Positions 17,008 through 26,650 of a stretch of DNA of 64,000 bases are shown one piece after another. The stretch's first letter is position 1. Each line of letters begins with the position of its first letter. The translations under genes and the position numbers were made by a program. A model generated the notes under the pieces. It had not been told where the DNA came from, did not search any database, and saw nothing but the letters and a program-made list of their open reading frames with translations. The stretch is from QHXQ01 sp036389395. Its GTDB lineage: Bacteria; Acidobacteriota; Blastocatellia; Pyrinomonadales; Pyrinomonadaceae. Location: NCBI GenBank assembly GCA_036389395.1, contig DASVPY010000063.1, positions 24,690 to 88,689 of the forward strand. The letters run 5' to 3'.

Positions 17008-20000
17008 TTACTTGGCCGGCTCGCGGCGCAGCAGCACGTAGACGGTCGGCGTCACGACGAGCGAGAGCAGCAGCGCGACGGCGAGGCCGCCGATGACGGC
17101 GATGGCGAGCGGCTGCAACAACTCCGCGCCCGCGCCGAGGGCGAGCGCGAGCGGCAGCATGCCCAGGATCGCCGCGAGCGAGGTCATCAGGACGGGGCGG
17201 AAGCGCCTGCGCCCCGAACGCAGCAGCGCCGCGCGCAAAGTGTCGCCCGCCGCCAGGTGCTCCTCCACGGCGTCGAGCATCAGGATGCCGTTCTTGGCGA
17301 CGATGCCGACGACCATGATCATGCCCATCAGAGAGACGACGTTCAGCGTCTCGCGCGTCAGCAACAGTCCGAGCAGCACGCCGCCGAGCGCGAGCACCGC
17401 GCCCGCGACGATGGCGACCGGATGCGCGAAGGAACGAAACTCGATCAACAGCGTGATGAAGACGAGCACGACCGCGAGCGCGAGCGCGAGCGCGAGTTCG
17501 CGGAAGCTCGCCTGCTGCTCCCGGTAGAGACCGCCGTACTCGACCGTCATGCCGGGCGGGAACTTCACGTCCTGCGCCAGTCGCCGCTGAATCTCCGCGA
17601 CGGCCGTGCCCAGGTCTTTCCCTTCGAGCCGCGCCGTGACGGGGACGTACTGGCGGAGCGCCTCGCGGTTGATCTCGGTCTGCCCCTTGTCGTAAGCCAC
17701 CTCGGCCACCTGATCGAGCCGGAAGAGCGCGCCCGAAGCCGAGCGCACCTGAAGCGCGCGCAGAGCGTCGAGCGACGCGCGCACCTCCGCCGGGAAGATG
17801 ACGCGGACGTTGACGAGCCGCCCCTGTTGCAGGATGGACGACGAAGCGTCGCCCGACATGGCGGTCGTCACCGCCGCCGCCACGTCCGCGGCCGTGACGC
17901 CGAACTGTGCCGCCCGCTGCGGGTCAACCCTGAAGGTCACGGCCGGGCCGCTGACGACGACGCCGGGGTTCGTGTCCACGACGCCCTGCACCTTCTGGAT
18001 CGCGGCCTCGACCTCTTCGGCCTTCGCGTCGAGCGCACGCGTGTCCTCGCTGAATATCTTGATCTCGACGGGTTCGGGCGAGCTGACGAGATCGCCGATG
18101 AGGTCTGAGAGGATGCCGACGAACTCGACTTCGAGCGCCGGCTCGGAGGTTTCGATTGCTTCGCGCAAGTCGCTCTCGACCTCTTCGGTCGAGCGGGCGC
18201 GGGCGCGCTTGAGCTTGACGAGAAAGTCGCCCGTGTTCGGCTCGGTGATGGAGAGGCCGAGTTGCAGCCCCGTGCGCCGCGAGTAGCTCTCGACTTCGGG
18301 CGTCTCCTTCAGCATCGCTTCGACGTGGCGGAGCATCCGGTCGGTCTCTTCGAGCGACGAGCCGGGCGGCGCGATGTAGTCGAGCACGAACGCGCCCTCG
18401 TCGAACGCCGGCAGAAACTCCGAGCCGAGGCCGCGGTAGAGCAGGTACGAGCCGACGAGCACCAACGCCATGAGCAGCACGACGGCCCAGCGGTTGTCGA
18501 GCGCGTGCCCGAGCACCCACTCGTAGCGGCGGATGATCGCGCGCAGGAAGCGCCCGCCCTGTTCCTCCGCTTCCTCGTCGCGCCGCGCGTCGCCCGTCGC
18601 CCCGACGCGCCGCTTCGCCTTCACGAACCGCTCGGCGAGCACCGGCGTGAACGAGAGCGCCAGCACGAGTGAGGTTAAAAGTGCGACGGCCATCGTGAGC
18701 GCGAGCGAGCGGAAGAAGACGCCCGTTACGCCCGTCAGCAACGTGAGCGGCAGGAAGACGACGACGGGCGTCACGGTCGAGCCGATGATCGGGACGGTGA
18801 TCTCGCCGACCGCCGACGCGACGGCCGCGCGCCGCCCTTGCCCGCGCGCCAGGTGCGTGTAGATGTTCTCGACGACGACGATGGCGTCGTCAATCACCAG
18901 CCCGATGGCCGCCGCCACGCCGCCCAACGTCATCAGGTCGAACGAGAGTCCGACCAGCCACATCGCGAGGAAGGTGACGAGCACCGTGACCGGGATGACG
19001 AGGATGGCGACGAAGGTCGTGCCCCAGTTGCGTAAGAAAGCGTAGAGGATGACGACCGAGAGCAGGAGGCCTATGAGGATGGCGTCGCGCACGGACTTTA
19101 TAGCCTCGCGCACGATGAGCGACTGATCGTAGAAGGTGCTGACGCGCACGTCCTTCGGCAGCAGCGGGCGCACCGACGCGAGTTCCGCCGTCAGTTCATC
19201 CACGACGGTGACGGTGTTGGCGTCGGGCTGGCGGTCAACGTTGAGGAGCACGGCGGGCCGCCCGTCGGCGGTGACAATCGTGTACTGCGGCTCGAAGCCC
19301 TGGCCGACGGTCGCCACGTCGGCGAGCATGACCGGCGCGCCGTTCACGGTGGCGACGACGATGGCGTTCAACTGGTCGGGCGTCGCGGCCTGCCCGCTGA
19401 CGAGCGCCAGCTCAAGCTGGTGGTTCTCTTCGATCAGGCCGGGCGAGGCGATGAGGTTGGAGTTCTTGACGGCGTCCACGACCTGCTGGATCGAGACGCC
19501 GTGCGCCGCGAGTCGCTGCGGGTCAACCGTCGCGTGGTACTCGCGCACGCGCCCGCCCGCGACGTTGACGGCGGCGACGCCGGGCAGGCGCGCGAGCCGC
19601 GGGCGGATGACGAGGTTCGCGATGTCGCGCAACGCGGCCGGGTCGCGCGTCTCAGAGGTCAGGCTGTAGCCGGCGACGGGGAAGACGGCGAAGGTCAGGC
19701 GATCAACGCGCCTGATCTCGGCGGGCGGCGGGAGTTGCGCCGTGAGCTGCGAGAGCCGCGCCTGCACGAGCTGCAAAGACTGTTTGATGTCCACGCTCCA
19801 ATCGAAGAAGAGGTTGATCTCGCAGGAGCCGCGCGCGGTGGTGGAGCGGATGCGCGTGATGCCGGGGATGCCGTTCATCGCCTCCTCGACGGGGCGCGTG
19901 ACCGAGACGAGCGTCTGCTCGGCGGGCACGACGCCGTTGTCCACCGTGATGACGATGCGCGGGAAGTCGGTCGCGGGGAAGATGGCGCTCGGCAACTGCC

Positions 20001-20088
20001 ACGCGGCGTAGAGACCCGCCGCGCATAGCAGCGCGACGAGGACGAGCACCGCGCGCTTCTGCTCGGAGATGAGACCGGCCAGCGTCAC
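17008..20088 (-). CDS. RND efflux pump inner-membrane permease (AcrB/HAE-HME superfamily)
   Basis: 1026 aa, the normal AcrB-like length, with TM1 near residue 13-32, two large periplasmic loops and TM2-6/TM8-12 groups. The proton-relay pair is present in TM4 (GLVIDDAIVVVENI). It pumps substrates from the periplasm or outer leaflet to a TolC channel, driven by protons. Its ATG overlaps the adaptor stop by 4 nt. The order TolC-adaptor-pump is reversed compared with acrAB-tolC. Porter-domain sequence does not decide between drugs and organic acids, and the methionine clusters of copper exporters are absent. Confidence 0.95.
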   Translation of the reverse strand: MTLAGLISEQKRAVLVLVALLCAAGLYAAWQLPSAIFPATDFPRIVITVDNGVVPAEQTLVSVTRPVEEAMNGIPGITRIRSTTARGSCEINLFFDWSVDIKQSLQLVQARLSQLTAQLPPPAEIRRVDRLTFAVFPVAGYSLTSETRDPAALRDIANLVIRPRLARLPGVAAVNVAGGRVREYHATVDPQRLAAHGVSIQQVVDAVKNSNLIASPGLIEENHQLELALVSGQAATPDQLNAIVVATVNGAPVMLADVATVGQGFEPQYTIVTADGRPAVLLNVDRQPDANTVTVVDELTAELASVRPLLPKDVRVSTFYDQSLIVREAIKSVRDAILIGLLLSVVILYAFLRNWGTTFVAILVIPVTVLVTFLAMWLVGLSFDLMTLGGVAAAIGLVIDDAIVVVENIYTHLARGQGRRAAVASAVGEITVPIIGSTVTPVVVFLPLTLLTGVTGVFFRSLALTMAVALLTSLVLALSFTPVLAERFVKAKRRVGATGDARRDEEAEEQGGRFLRAIIRRYEWVLGHALDNRWAVVLLMALVLVGSYLLYRGLGSEFLPAFDEGAFVLDYIAPPGSSLEETDRMLRHVEAMLKETPEVESYSRRTGLQLGLSITEPNTGDFLVKLKRARARSTEEVESDLREAIETSEPALEVEFVGILSDLIGDLVSSPEPVEIKIFSEDTRALDAKAEEVEAAIQKVQGVVDTNPGVVVSGPAVTFRVDPQRAAQFGVTAADVAAAVTTAMSGDASSSILQQGRLVNVRVIFPAEVRASLDALRALQVRSASGALFRLDQVAEVAYDKGQTEINREALRQYVPVTARLEGKDLGTAVAEIQRRLAQDVKFPPGMTVEYGGLYREQQASFRELALALALAVVLVFITLLIEFRSFAHPVAIVAGAVLALGGVLLGLLLTRETLNVVSLMGMIMVVGIVAKNGILMLDAVEEHLAAGDTLRAALLRSGRRRFRPVLMTSLAAILGMLPLALALGAGAELLQPLAIAVIGGLAVALLLSLVVTPTVYVLLRREPAK

Positions 20089-21662
20089 TTCTCGCCCCCC
20101 GCCTTCTTGCCGCCTTCGGCTCCTGTTTTCTTGTCGCCTTCGTCAGTGCCCTTCCGTTCGTCGGTTCCCTTCGCGCCGCCTTCGTCAGCGTCTTTCTGTT
20201 CGTCGCCCGCGCCCTCTTCGTCGCCCGCGCTCACTTCGACCTTCGCCCCGTCGGGCAGCGCGTAGTTGCCCTCTGTGACGACCGTCTCGCCGCCCGCGAG
20301 ACCGGCAGTGATCTCCACGAAGTCTTTCGTGCGGATGCCGACGGTGACTTTCGTCTCGTGCGCGACCGACTTGTCGTCAACGACCATGACCGTGCCCTCG
20401 TCGGCGTTCGAGGCGTCGAGCGTGACGGCCGCGGCGGGCACGACGACCGCCTCCCGCTTGGCGTTCGCGGCGACCGTGACCTGCGCCGCGCCGTTGACGC
20501 GCAGGCGGCCCGCCTCGTTGCCGAGCGTGACCCAGACCTCGACGGTGCGGCTCGCCGGATCGACCGCGCGGCTGATGAGCGTCACTTGGCCCGTCATCTG
20601 CTCGCCGGGCAGATCGGTCGGGAGCACGGTGGCCGCGTCGCCCACCTTCAACTGCGCGGCGACGGTGTCGGCGAACGGCGCTTTGACGATCACCAGGGTC
20701 GTGTCGGCAATCGTGACGAGCGTCGTGCCCGAAGAGGCGAAGCTGCCCTCGTACAAGGACTGATCGGTGACGACGCCGCTGATGGGCGCGCGCACCGTCG
20801 CGTAGGCGAGTTGCGCGTCGAGCGCGCCGACGTGCTGCTCGGCCTGCGCGACGCGCGCGGCCGCCTGCGCCCGGTCGTTCGGGTTGAGCGCACGCGTGCG
20901 TAGAGAGACGTTCGCTTCGGCGAGGCGCAGATCGCTTTCGGCGCGCGTCAGATCGAGTTGCGAGGCTTCCAAATCTTTCTTCGAGATGCCGCCCGCCTGG
21001 TAGAGCGCCTGCCGCCGCTCGTAGGTGCGGCGCGCGTTGTCCGCGGCGGCGCGCGCGTCGCGCAGAGCCTTCTCGTCCTGCGCCGTGTTCTGCGGGATCG
21101 TGCCGGTCTCGACGCCGCGGGCGCTGGCGCGCGCCTCTCTGAGCGCGGCCACCGCCTCGTTGCGCTGCGACTGCAAGTCGCTCGCTTCGAGCACGGCGAG
21201 CACGTCGCCCGCGCGGACGACGCGGTTCTGCCAGAGCGGCATCTGCTTGATCTGCGCGCTGATCTTCGGGGCGACCAGCGCGGTGTCGCGCGGGAAGATC
21301 GTGCCGAGCGCGGTCTGCTGCGCGGCGATGGGCTGCCGTTCGGCCTTGGCGACGCGGACGCTGACGACGACCGCGGTCTCTTCGGTCTCCGTCTCGACGC
21401 TCCGGCGCGCGCGCCAGACGAGGGCGGCGACGACGACGATGGCCACGACCGCGACGGCGGCGACCGCGACGAGCGTCGTCCGCTGCTTCCGCGCACGCTG
21501 CCTGCGATCTTCATCAAGCACCACACGTTGTCGCTCGACGATCAACTCTTCGGCGGCCGCCGCCGGCTCGCCGCCCGCGGTAACTTCGCCGGCAACTTCG
21601 TCGGGCGCTGGGGCGTGCCCTTCGGCGCGCGCGCTTTGTGTCCGTTCCGACTCTTCGCTCAT
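20085..21662 (-). CDS. RND efflux periplasmic adaptor (HlyD/MFP family) with extended acidic tail
   Basis: 525 aa, about 130 longer than typical. A 70-residue charged cytosolic N-terminus precedes the single membrane anchor TTLVAVAAVAVVAIVVVAALVW. The barrel-sandwich (QMPLWQNRVVRAGDVLAVLE), alpha-hairpin and beta-barrel follow. The C-terminus is a 55-residue low-complexity Asp/Glu/Lys/Gly tail after VEVSAGDEE. The tail would lie in the periplasm and could bind cations. It is overlapped by 4 nt at both ends by the TolC and permease genes, so the three are translationally coupled. Confidence 0.93.
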   Translation of the reverse strand: MSEESERTQSARAEGHAPAPDEVAGEVTAGGEPAAAAEELIVERQRVVLDEDRRQRARKQRTTLVAVAAVAVVAIVVVAALVWRARRSVETETEETAVVVSVRVAKAERQPIAAQQTALGTIFPRDTALVAPKISAQIKQMPLWQNRVVRAGDVLAVLEASDLQSQRNEAVAALREARASARGVETGTIPQNTAQDEKALRDARAAADNARRTYERRQALYQAGGISKKDLEASQLDLTRAESDLRLAEANVSLRTRALNPNDRAQAAARVAQAEQHVGALDAQLAYATVRAPISGVVTDQSLYEGSFASSGTTLVTIADTTLVIVKAPFADTVAAQLKVGDAATVLPTDLPGEQMTGQVTLISRAVDPASRTVEVWVTLGNEAGRLRVNGAAQVTVAANAKREAVVVPAAAVTLDASNADEGTVMVVDDKSVAHETKVTVGIRTKDFVEITAGLAGGETVVTEGNYALPDGAKVEVSAGDEEGAGDEQKDADEGGAKGTDERKGTDEGDKKTGAEGGKKAGGEK

Positions 21663-23140
21663 TGTCCTGCCGCCTGTCTGAGTCGCGCGAGCGCCACCTG
21701 ATAATCGAAGAGGGCTTGGAAGAACGCGAGCCGTTGCGCGGCCAGGGTCGTCTGCGCGTCCGTGACCTCGATGATCTGGGCCTCGCCCGCACGGTAGCGC
21801 GCGGTCGAGGCGTCGAGGTTGCTCTGCGCGAGCGTGAGGCCTTGCGCGGCCAGACGGATGCGCGCCGCCGCCGACAGCGCCTGCGTGCGCGCGGAGCTGA
21901 ACTGCTGCGCGAAGCCGCGCACGGCGAGCGCGCGCTCGTTCTCCGCGACCTCAAGCTTCAACTGGGCCTGCCGCTCGCGGCTGCGTGTCGCGCCCCAGTC
22001 GAAGATCGGGAGCGACAGGTTGACGACCGCCGAGAAACCCGTGTGCTCGCGCAGGCGCGGCGGCCGCAGAGAGTCCGTGTCGAAGCCGCCGTTGATCGTG
22101 TAGGAGAGTTGCGGCAGGCGTTCGGCGCGCGCGCCGCGCACGTCCTGCCGGGCGGCGCGCACCTGCGCCTCGAACTGCGCGACCTCGGGCCGGCGCTGCA
22201 CCATGTCGGCGGTCAGGCGCTCCACCTCGCCCGCCGCGGGGACGAGCGTCGCGAGGTCTGCGACGACCAGAGCGCGCGCCTGATCGTAGCCGACCAGGAC
22301 GCGCAGCGCGTCCGCCGCGACCGACTCGCCCGCCCGCGCCTGCTCAAGCTCGCCCTGCCGCTGGACGGTCTGTAGCTGCGCGCGCGTCAGGTCAACGGGC
22401 GCGACCTCGCCGCCGCTCAAGAGCAGCGACGTGACGTGCTCGAACTCCTGCGCGGCCGCGAGGTTCTGCTCCGCGGAGCGCGTCTGCGCGGCGGCGAGCG
22501 CCAGCCCGTAGTACGCCTCGACGGTCGCCTGCCGGAGCGTGCTGCGCGCGACCTCCGTGCCGGCGCGCGCGGCGGCCAGGAGCGCGCGGTTGCGCGCGAG
22601 CGTGGCGCGCAGGCGGCCCGAGATGTCCACGTCGCCCGCGACGCTTACCACCGCTTGATATTCGCCGATGGCGTTGTTGGCGATGTAGCTCGGCGCGCGC
22701 GGCTCGCCGCGCGGCAAGCCCGGCGCGGGCGAGGTGTAGATGTAGTCGAGCGGCGTCGTCACCTTCGGCAGAAAGGCCGCCCGCGCCTGGCGCACGTCCT
22801 CCTCGGCGAGCCGCTCGTTCAACTGCGCCTGCCGGAAGCCGGACACCTGCGCGTTCGCCAGCCGCAACACGTCGTCGAGCGAGAGTTGCCCGAAAGCGAC
22901 TTGACCCGTGGCCGGAGAAACGACTTGCGGGCCTGCTGGGGCGGCCGGTGCGGGCGCGGGTGTTACGCTGGGCGACGGCGTGATCGTCTGCGGCGATGAA
23001 CTCGGCTGCGGCGCTTGCGCGGGCGTGGGAGACTGCGTGGTCGGTGTCTGCGGCGCGGGTCGCGGCCCTTGTGCGTGTGCCCAGCCGACGAACACGACCC
23101 CGGCGATGATGAACGAGAGACGTTTAAGGAGCCGTGCCAT
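21659..23140 (-). CDS. TolC-family outer-membrane efflux protein
   Basis: 493 aa. A signal peptide (SFIIAGVVFVGWAHAQ) is followed by a 55-residue Pro/Gln/Ser/Thr linker and then two TolC repeats, with LSLDDVLRLANAQ opening the first. Helical barrel repeats such as RPEVAQFEAQVRAARQDV and LSLPIFDWGATRSRERQAQ mark the OEP family. It is the exit duct for the adaptor and RND pump encoded immediately downstream. The unusual Pro-rich N-terminal linker is probably flexible and periplasmic. It is the first gene of the three-gene efflux operon; the 156-bp gap upstream separates it from the kinase gene. Confidence 0.94.
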   Translation of the reverse strand: MARLLKRLSFIIAGVVFVGWAHAQGPRPAPQTPTTQSPTPAQAPQPSSSPQTITPSPSVTPAPAPAAPAGPQVVSPATGQVAFGQLSLDDVLRLANAQVSGFRQAQLNERLAEEDVRQARAAFLPKVTTPLDYIYTSPAPGLPRGEPRAPSYIANNAIGEYQAVVSVAGDVDISGRLRATLARNRALLAAARAGTEVARSTLRQATVEAYYGLALAAAQTRSAEQNLAAAQEFEHVTSLLLSGGEVAPVDLTRAQLQTVQRQGELEQARAGESVAADALRVLVGYDQARALVVADLATLVPAAGEVERLTADMVQRRPEVAQFEAQVRAARQDVRGARAERLPQLSYTINGGFDTDSLRPPRLREHTGFSAVVNLSLPIFDWGATRSRERQAQLKLEVAENERALAVRGFAQQFSSARTQALSAAARIRLAAQGLTLAQSNLDASTARYRAGEAQIIEVTDAQTTLAAQRLAFFQALFDYQVALARLRQAAGQ

Positions 23141-23296
23141 TTTTCGGACTCTGCCCGCCCTGCGCTGCGATGATCCTGTGTGATTAAAACTTTACCCCGC
23201 CGAAGATAACAGGAACATTACGACGAACGACCGAGGAATTTTATTCCGGTGGGCGTAAATGTAAGACGGCGACCACCGGGGACGTGAACATTATCG
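23141..23296. promoter_or_regulatory. Gap between kinase and efflux operon with a direct repeat
   Basis: The octamer gaacatta occurs twice in direct orientation (23213-23220 and 23286-23293). With the two-component genes immediately upstream, these are candidate regulator half-sites for the efflux operon. The evidence is weak and spacing is large. Confidence 0.25.
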
Positions 23297-24760
23297 TTAA
23301 GCGGGGGCGGCCCCGACTGAAGACGGCAGCGAGACGACGAAGGTCGTGCCGCTGTTGTCCGTGCGCTTGAGTGTGATCCGCCCGCCGTGCAGTTCGGCGA
23401 CCCACAGGGCGATGGCGAGGCCGAGGCCGGCCCCGCTCCCGTCCGTCGCGCCGTCGCGCGGGCGCGCTTTGTCGGCGCGGTAGAAGCGCTCGAAGATGTG
23501 CGGGCGTGCTTCCGCCGGGATGCCCCGGCCCGTATCAGTGACGCTGATCTTGTAATCGGCGTCGGCGCGCTCAAGCCGGACGCGCACCTGCCCGCCGCGG
23601 GGCGTGTATTTGATCGCGTTGTCGAGCAGGTTCAAGACCATGCGCCGGACTAAGCCCTCGTCGCCGCGCAAGGGCAGCTCGTCTTCGGGCGGGCGGTAAT
23701 GAAGCTCAAGCCCGTGCTGCGTCGCCAGCGAGCGCACGGCCCGCACGCACTCGCCGACCGCCTCGTCCAAGTAGAACGGCGTGGCGGCGGGGCGGTACTG
23801 ACCGGCGTCGGCGCGGGCCAGCAGGAAGAGGTCTTCGACGATGCGCGTCAGCCGCCGCCCTTCGTCGTGCAGGATGGCGAGCGACTCGCGGTACTCTTCC
23901 ACGCTCCTGCGCGTCTGCGAGAGCGCGACCTCCGACTCGCCGCACACGATGGCGACGGGCGTGCGCAACTCGTGCGAGGCGTCGGCCATGAAGCGGCGTT
24001 GCTGCTCGAAGGACAGATCGAGACGCGCGAGCAGTTCGTTGAAGGTTTGTGCCAGCCGGCCGAGTTCGCTCCGCTCGTTGCCGACGGGCAGGCGTTCGCC
24101 CAGGTTGGCCGCGCCGATGCGCGCGGCCCGCGCGCCCATCGCGACGATAGGCGCGAGACTCTTGCGCGCCAGGAAGTACCCGCCGAGGCTGGCGCAAAGG
24201 AGCGCGAACGGCACGGCGAGATAGAACGCGCGCCGGGCCTGTGCCAACTCTTCGTCCTGTTCGTGCAACGACTGGGCGACGACGACGGTGTACGCGCGGC
24301 CCAGACTGTTGATTGAAGCGGCGTAGGCGCGTATGCCGACGCTGTGCGCGGGGAGGGTGGCGTAAGCGCGGCCTTGGCGCGTGGCCGCCGCGAGCAGCCC
24401 GCCCGCGCTTTGCAGCAAGACCGGCGCGGGCGGCCACGCGTGTCGGCCGCGTGCGTTCGCGGCCGCGTCGGTCGCGGCCAGGACGCGGCCCGCGTCGTCG
24501 AGGATGATGGCCTGCCGGTCGTCGAAATGGAACGCGCGTGCCACCTCGGCGGCGGCCGCGTCGCCCGACTGGTTCTCGTCCTCCATCTCCGTGGTGAAGC
24601 TGGAGACGACGGCGTTCGCCGTGTCGGCGAGCGACTGATCGGTGCGCCCGCGCGCGGCGCGCGCGAGGTAGGCGTAGGTGACGGCGGCGAAGACGACGAG
24701 CGCGAGCGCGAGCACGCCCGTGTACCAGAGGGTCAGCCGGGCGCGCGTCGAATCAAGCAT
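23297..24760 (-). CDS. OmpR-class sensor histidine kinase
   Basis: 487 aa from ATG 24760, which overlaps the regulator stop by 8 nt. TM1 (LTLWYTGVLALALVVFAAVTYAYLA) and TM2 (AFYLAVPFALLCASLGGYFLA) frame a periplasmic sensor of about 140 residues. HAMP follows, then HisKA with phospho-His in DASHELRTPVAI, then HATPase motifs NLLDNAIKYTPRGG, DTGRGIP and GSGAGLGLAIALW. It most resembles CusS/TctE-type kinases. It pairs with the regulator upstream and lies directly before the TolC-adaptor-RND operon, so it probably senses an envelope stress or pump substrate; that link is inferred from position. Confidence 0.94.
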   Translation of the reverse strand: MLDSTRARLTLWYTGVLALALVVFAAVTYAYLARAARGRTDQSLADTANAVVSSFTTEMEDENQSGDAAAAEVARAFHFDDRQAIILDDAGRVLAATDAAANARGRHAWPPAPVLLQSAGGLLAAATRQGRAYATLPAHSVGIRAYAASINSLGRAYTVVVAQSLHEQDEELAQARRAFYLAVPFALLCASLGGYFLARKSLAPIVAMGARAARIGAANLGERLPVGNERSELGRLAQTFNELLARLDLSFEQQRRFMADASHELRTPVAIVCGESEVALSQTRRSVEEYRESLAILHDEGRRLTRIVEDLFLLARADAGQYRPAATPFYLDEAVGECVRAVRSLATQHGLELHYRPPEDELPLRGDEGLVRRMVLNLLDNAIKYTPRGGQVRVRLERADADYKISVTDTGRGIPAEARPHIFERFYRADKARPRDGATDGSGAGLGLAIALWVAELHGGRITLKRTDNSGTTFVVSLPSSVGAAPA

Positions 24761-25493
24761 GATCGTCCAGTGTTGTGCCTCGCCGCGCCGGGTCATCGGG
24801 ATCGCCGGCCTCGCCTAAACTGTCGGGCGCGGCGAGCACGTAGCCCTCGCCGCGCCGTGTGTGGATGAGCGCGGGCGCGAAGCCGTCGTCAATCTTGCGC
24901 CGCAGCCGGTTGATGTTCACTTCGATCAGGTTCGTGAAGGAGTCGAAGTTCTCGTCCCAGACGTGCTCGGCGATCTCGGCGCGGCCGAGCACGCGCCCCT
25001 GCTCGCGCGCGAGGTACTCAAGGAGCGCGTACTCCTTGGCCGTCAACTCGATCAGGCGGCCGGCGCGGGTGACGCGGTGCGCGCGCGTGTCTATGACGAG
25101 GTCTGCGACGCGGATGGAGGCGGGCCGGACGACGTGCCCGCGGCGCAGCAGCGCGCGCAGCCGCGCCAGCAACTCCGCGACCTCGAACGGCTTGGTCAGG
25201 TAATCGTCCGCGCCGATGTCCAGCCCCGTAATCCGATCCTGAATCGCGTCGCGCGCCGTCAACATGAGCACCGGCACGTTTGAGCCGGAGGCGCGCAACT
25301 CGCGGCAGACCGCGAACCCGTCGCGCCCCGGAATCATCACGTCGAGGATGACCGCGTCGTAGTCGTTAACGGACGCCTTGTAGAGCGCGTCCTCGCCGTC
25401 GGCGGTCACGTCCACGGCGTAAGCCTGTTCGCGCAAGCCCCGCGCGACGAACCGCGCGATGCGCGGATCATCTTCGACCAGCAACACTCTCAT
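24753..25493 (-). CDS. OmpR/PhoB-family response regulator
   Basis: 246 aa. The receiver domain has Asp8/Asp9 (LVEDD), phospho-Asp in VILDVMIPGRDG, Thr in LMLTARD and Lys in YLTKPF. A winged-helix DNA-binding domain follows (LTAKEYALLEYLAREQGRVL, and the recognition region NLIEVNINRLRRKID). It is first of the five-gene same-strand block and partner of the kinase downstream. CopR/CusR/TctD-type homologues control adjacent efflux genes, which fits the layout here. A short poorly conserved tail of about 25 residues follows the wing. Confidence 0.95.
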   Translation of the reverse strand: MRVLLVEDDPRIARFVARGLREQAYAVDVTADGEDALYKASVNDYDAVILDVMIPGRDGFAVCRELRASGSNVPVLMLTARDAIQDRITGLDIGADDYLTKPFEVAELLARLRALLRRGHVVRPASIRVADLVIDTRAHRVTRAGRLIELTAKEYALLEYLAREQGRVLGRAEIAEHVWDENFDSFTNLIEVNINRLRRKIDDGFAPALIHTRRGEGYVLAAPDSLGEAGDPDDPARRGTTLDDHA

Positions 25494-25551
25494 CTCGCGC
25501 CTTCCGAGCTACAGACGACGGGTAGGTCTATTTTATCGCGCGCGCCGGGAA

Positions 25552-26451
25552 TTAAAAATTCCACGCCAGCGCCAGCCCGTAGGTTCGCTCCGCGCGACTG
25601 TAGACCGGCGCGGCGAACGGAATCAGCTTCGACCGCGCGCCGCCGCTTTTCGCCGGGTCGTCGTCCAAAGAAGGATCGTGATGCGTGCGATAAACGTAGC
25701 GGCCGATGCCGAAGCCGACGGCGCTGCCGACGAGCACGTCGCTGAGGAAGTGTCTGCGCCCCGTGTAGCGCGAGACACTCACGGCCGCGGCCAGGCCGTA
25801 CGCGCCGACGCGCACCAGCGGCCGCCGCCGCCCGTACTCGTGTGCCAGCACGGTCGCCAGCGCCCAGGCGCTCGCGGCGTGGCCCGAGGGGAATGTGTCG
25901 CCGCCGTCGAAGAACTCGCCGCTCGCGTCATCAACGCGCGGGCGCGGTCGCTGCGAGGCGGTCTTAAGGGCGACGGTGACGATCTCGCTGTCAATGATGG
26001 CCTCCGCGCCGAGCAGTCCGGCCTCGCGCGCCCGTGCGTTCTTCGTCGCCCGGCCGACGAGGTAGAACGCGCCGGAGACCGCGCCCGTGGTGTAGAGCGC
26101 GCCGCCGCGACTGACCGCCTTGCTGATCCGCAGCCGGGTCAGGTTATCGCCGTGCTCGGCCAGTGCTCGGGCCGTGCGGTGGTCGGTGGCGAACAGGACG
26201 ACGCCCGAGACGCCCAGCGGCGCGAGCCATCGGGCGTCCCCGCGCGCGACGTGGAAGGGCGCTGTCCAGATCGCCCGCTGGTCGCGCAGGATGTTCTTGA
26301 CGAAACGGCTTTCGAGGCTCGGGGTGGGCGACGGCTGCGGGGCGGGCGGGTTGGCGGCGGGCTGGCCCTGTCCGCGCGCGCCGGCCTGGGCGGCGGTCAG
26401 AAGAAGCATGACCAGGACTGCTCGGCGAATGCTCCGCGGACTCAGGCGCAT
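25552..26451 (-). CDS. PAP2-superfamily phosphatase, exported
   Basis: 299 aa with a signal peptide (AVLVMLLLTAAQAGARGQ) and several hydrophobic helices. The tripartite PAP2 active site is complete: KTASQRPRP (KxxxxxxRP form), PSGHAAS and SRYTGRRHFLSD (SRxxxxxHxxxD). Family members dephosphorylate lipid phosphates such as undecaprenyl pyrophosphate or phosphatidate at the membrane. An N-terminal Pro-rich stretch separates signal and core. It is convergent with nothing and stands 58 bp from the regulator gene start. Confidence 0.9.
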   Translation of the reverse strand: MRLSPRSIRRAVLVMLLLTAAQAGARGQGQPAANPPAPQPSPTPSLESRFVKNILRDQRAIWTAPFHVARGDARWLAPLGVSGVVLFATDHRTARALAEHGDNLTRLRISKAVSRGGALYTTGAVSGAFYLVGRATKNARAREAGLLGAEAIIDSEIVTVALKTASQRPRPRVDDASGEFFDGGDTFPSGHAASAWALATVLAHEYGRRRPLVRVGAYGLAAAVSVSRYTGRRHFLSDVLVGSAVGFGIGRYVYRTHHDPSLDDDPAKSGGARSKLIPFAAPVYSRAERTYGLALAWNF

Positions 26452-26650
26452 GACAAAACCTCCGTGTCAGCTCGCCGAGATAATATGAGCCGGCAGATGA
26501 ACGCAGGGTTAAATCGGGCGGGCCGGGTAAAGTAATCCGCGGGGGTGTGCTTCGACGCTCTGCCGAGTTTCAATTACGCATTCTGTTTCGGGCACGAGTC
26601 GGGCCGCGATGATGCGGTTACGAATAGCCGTGTCGCGTGCCGCGGCAGAG

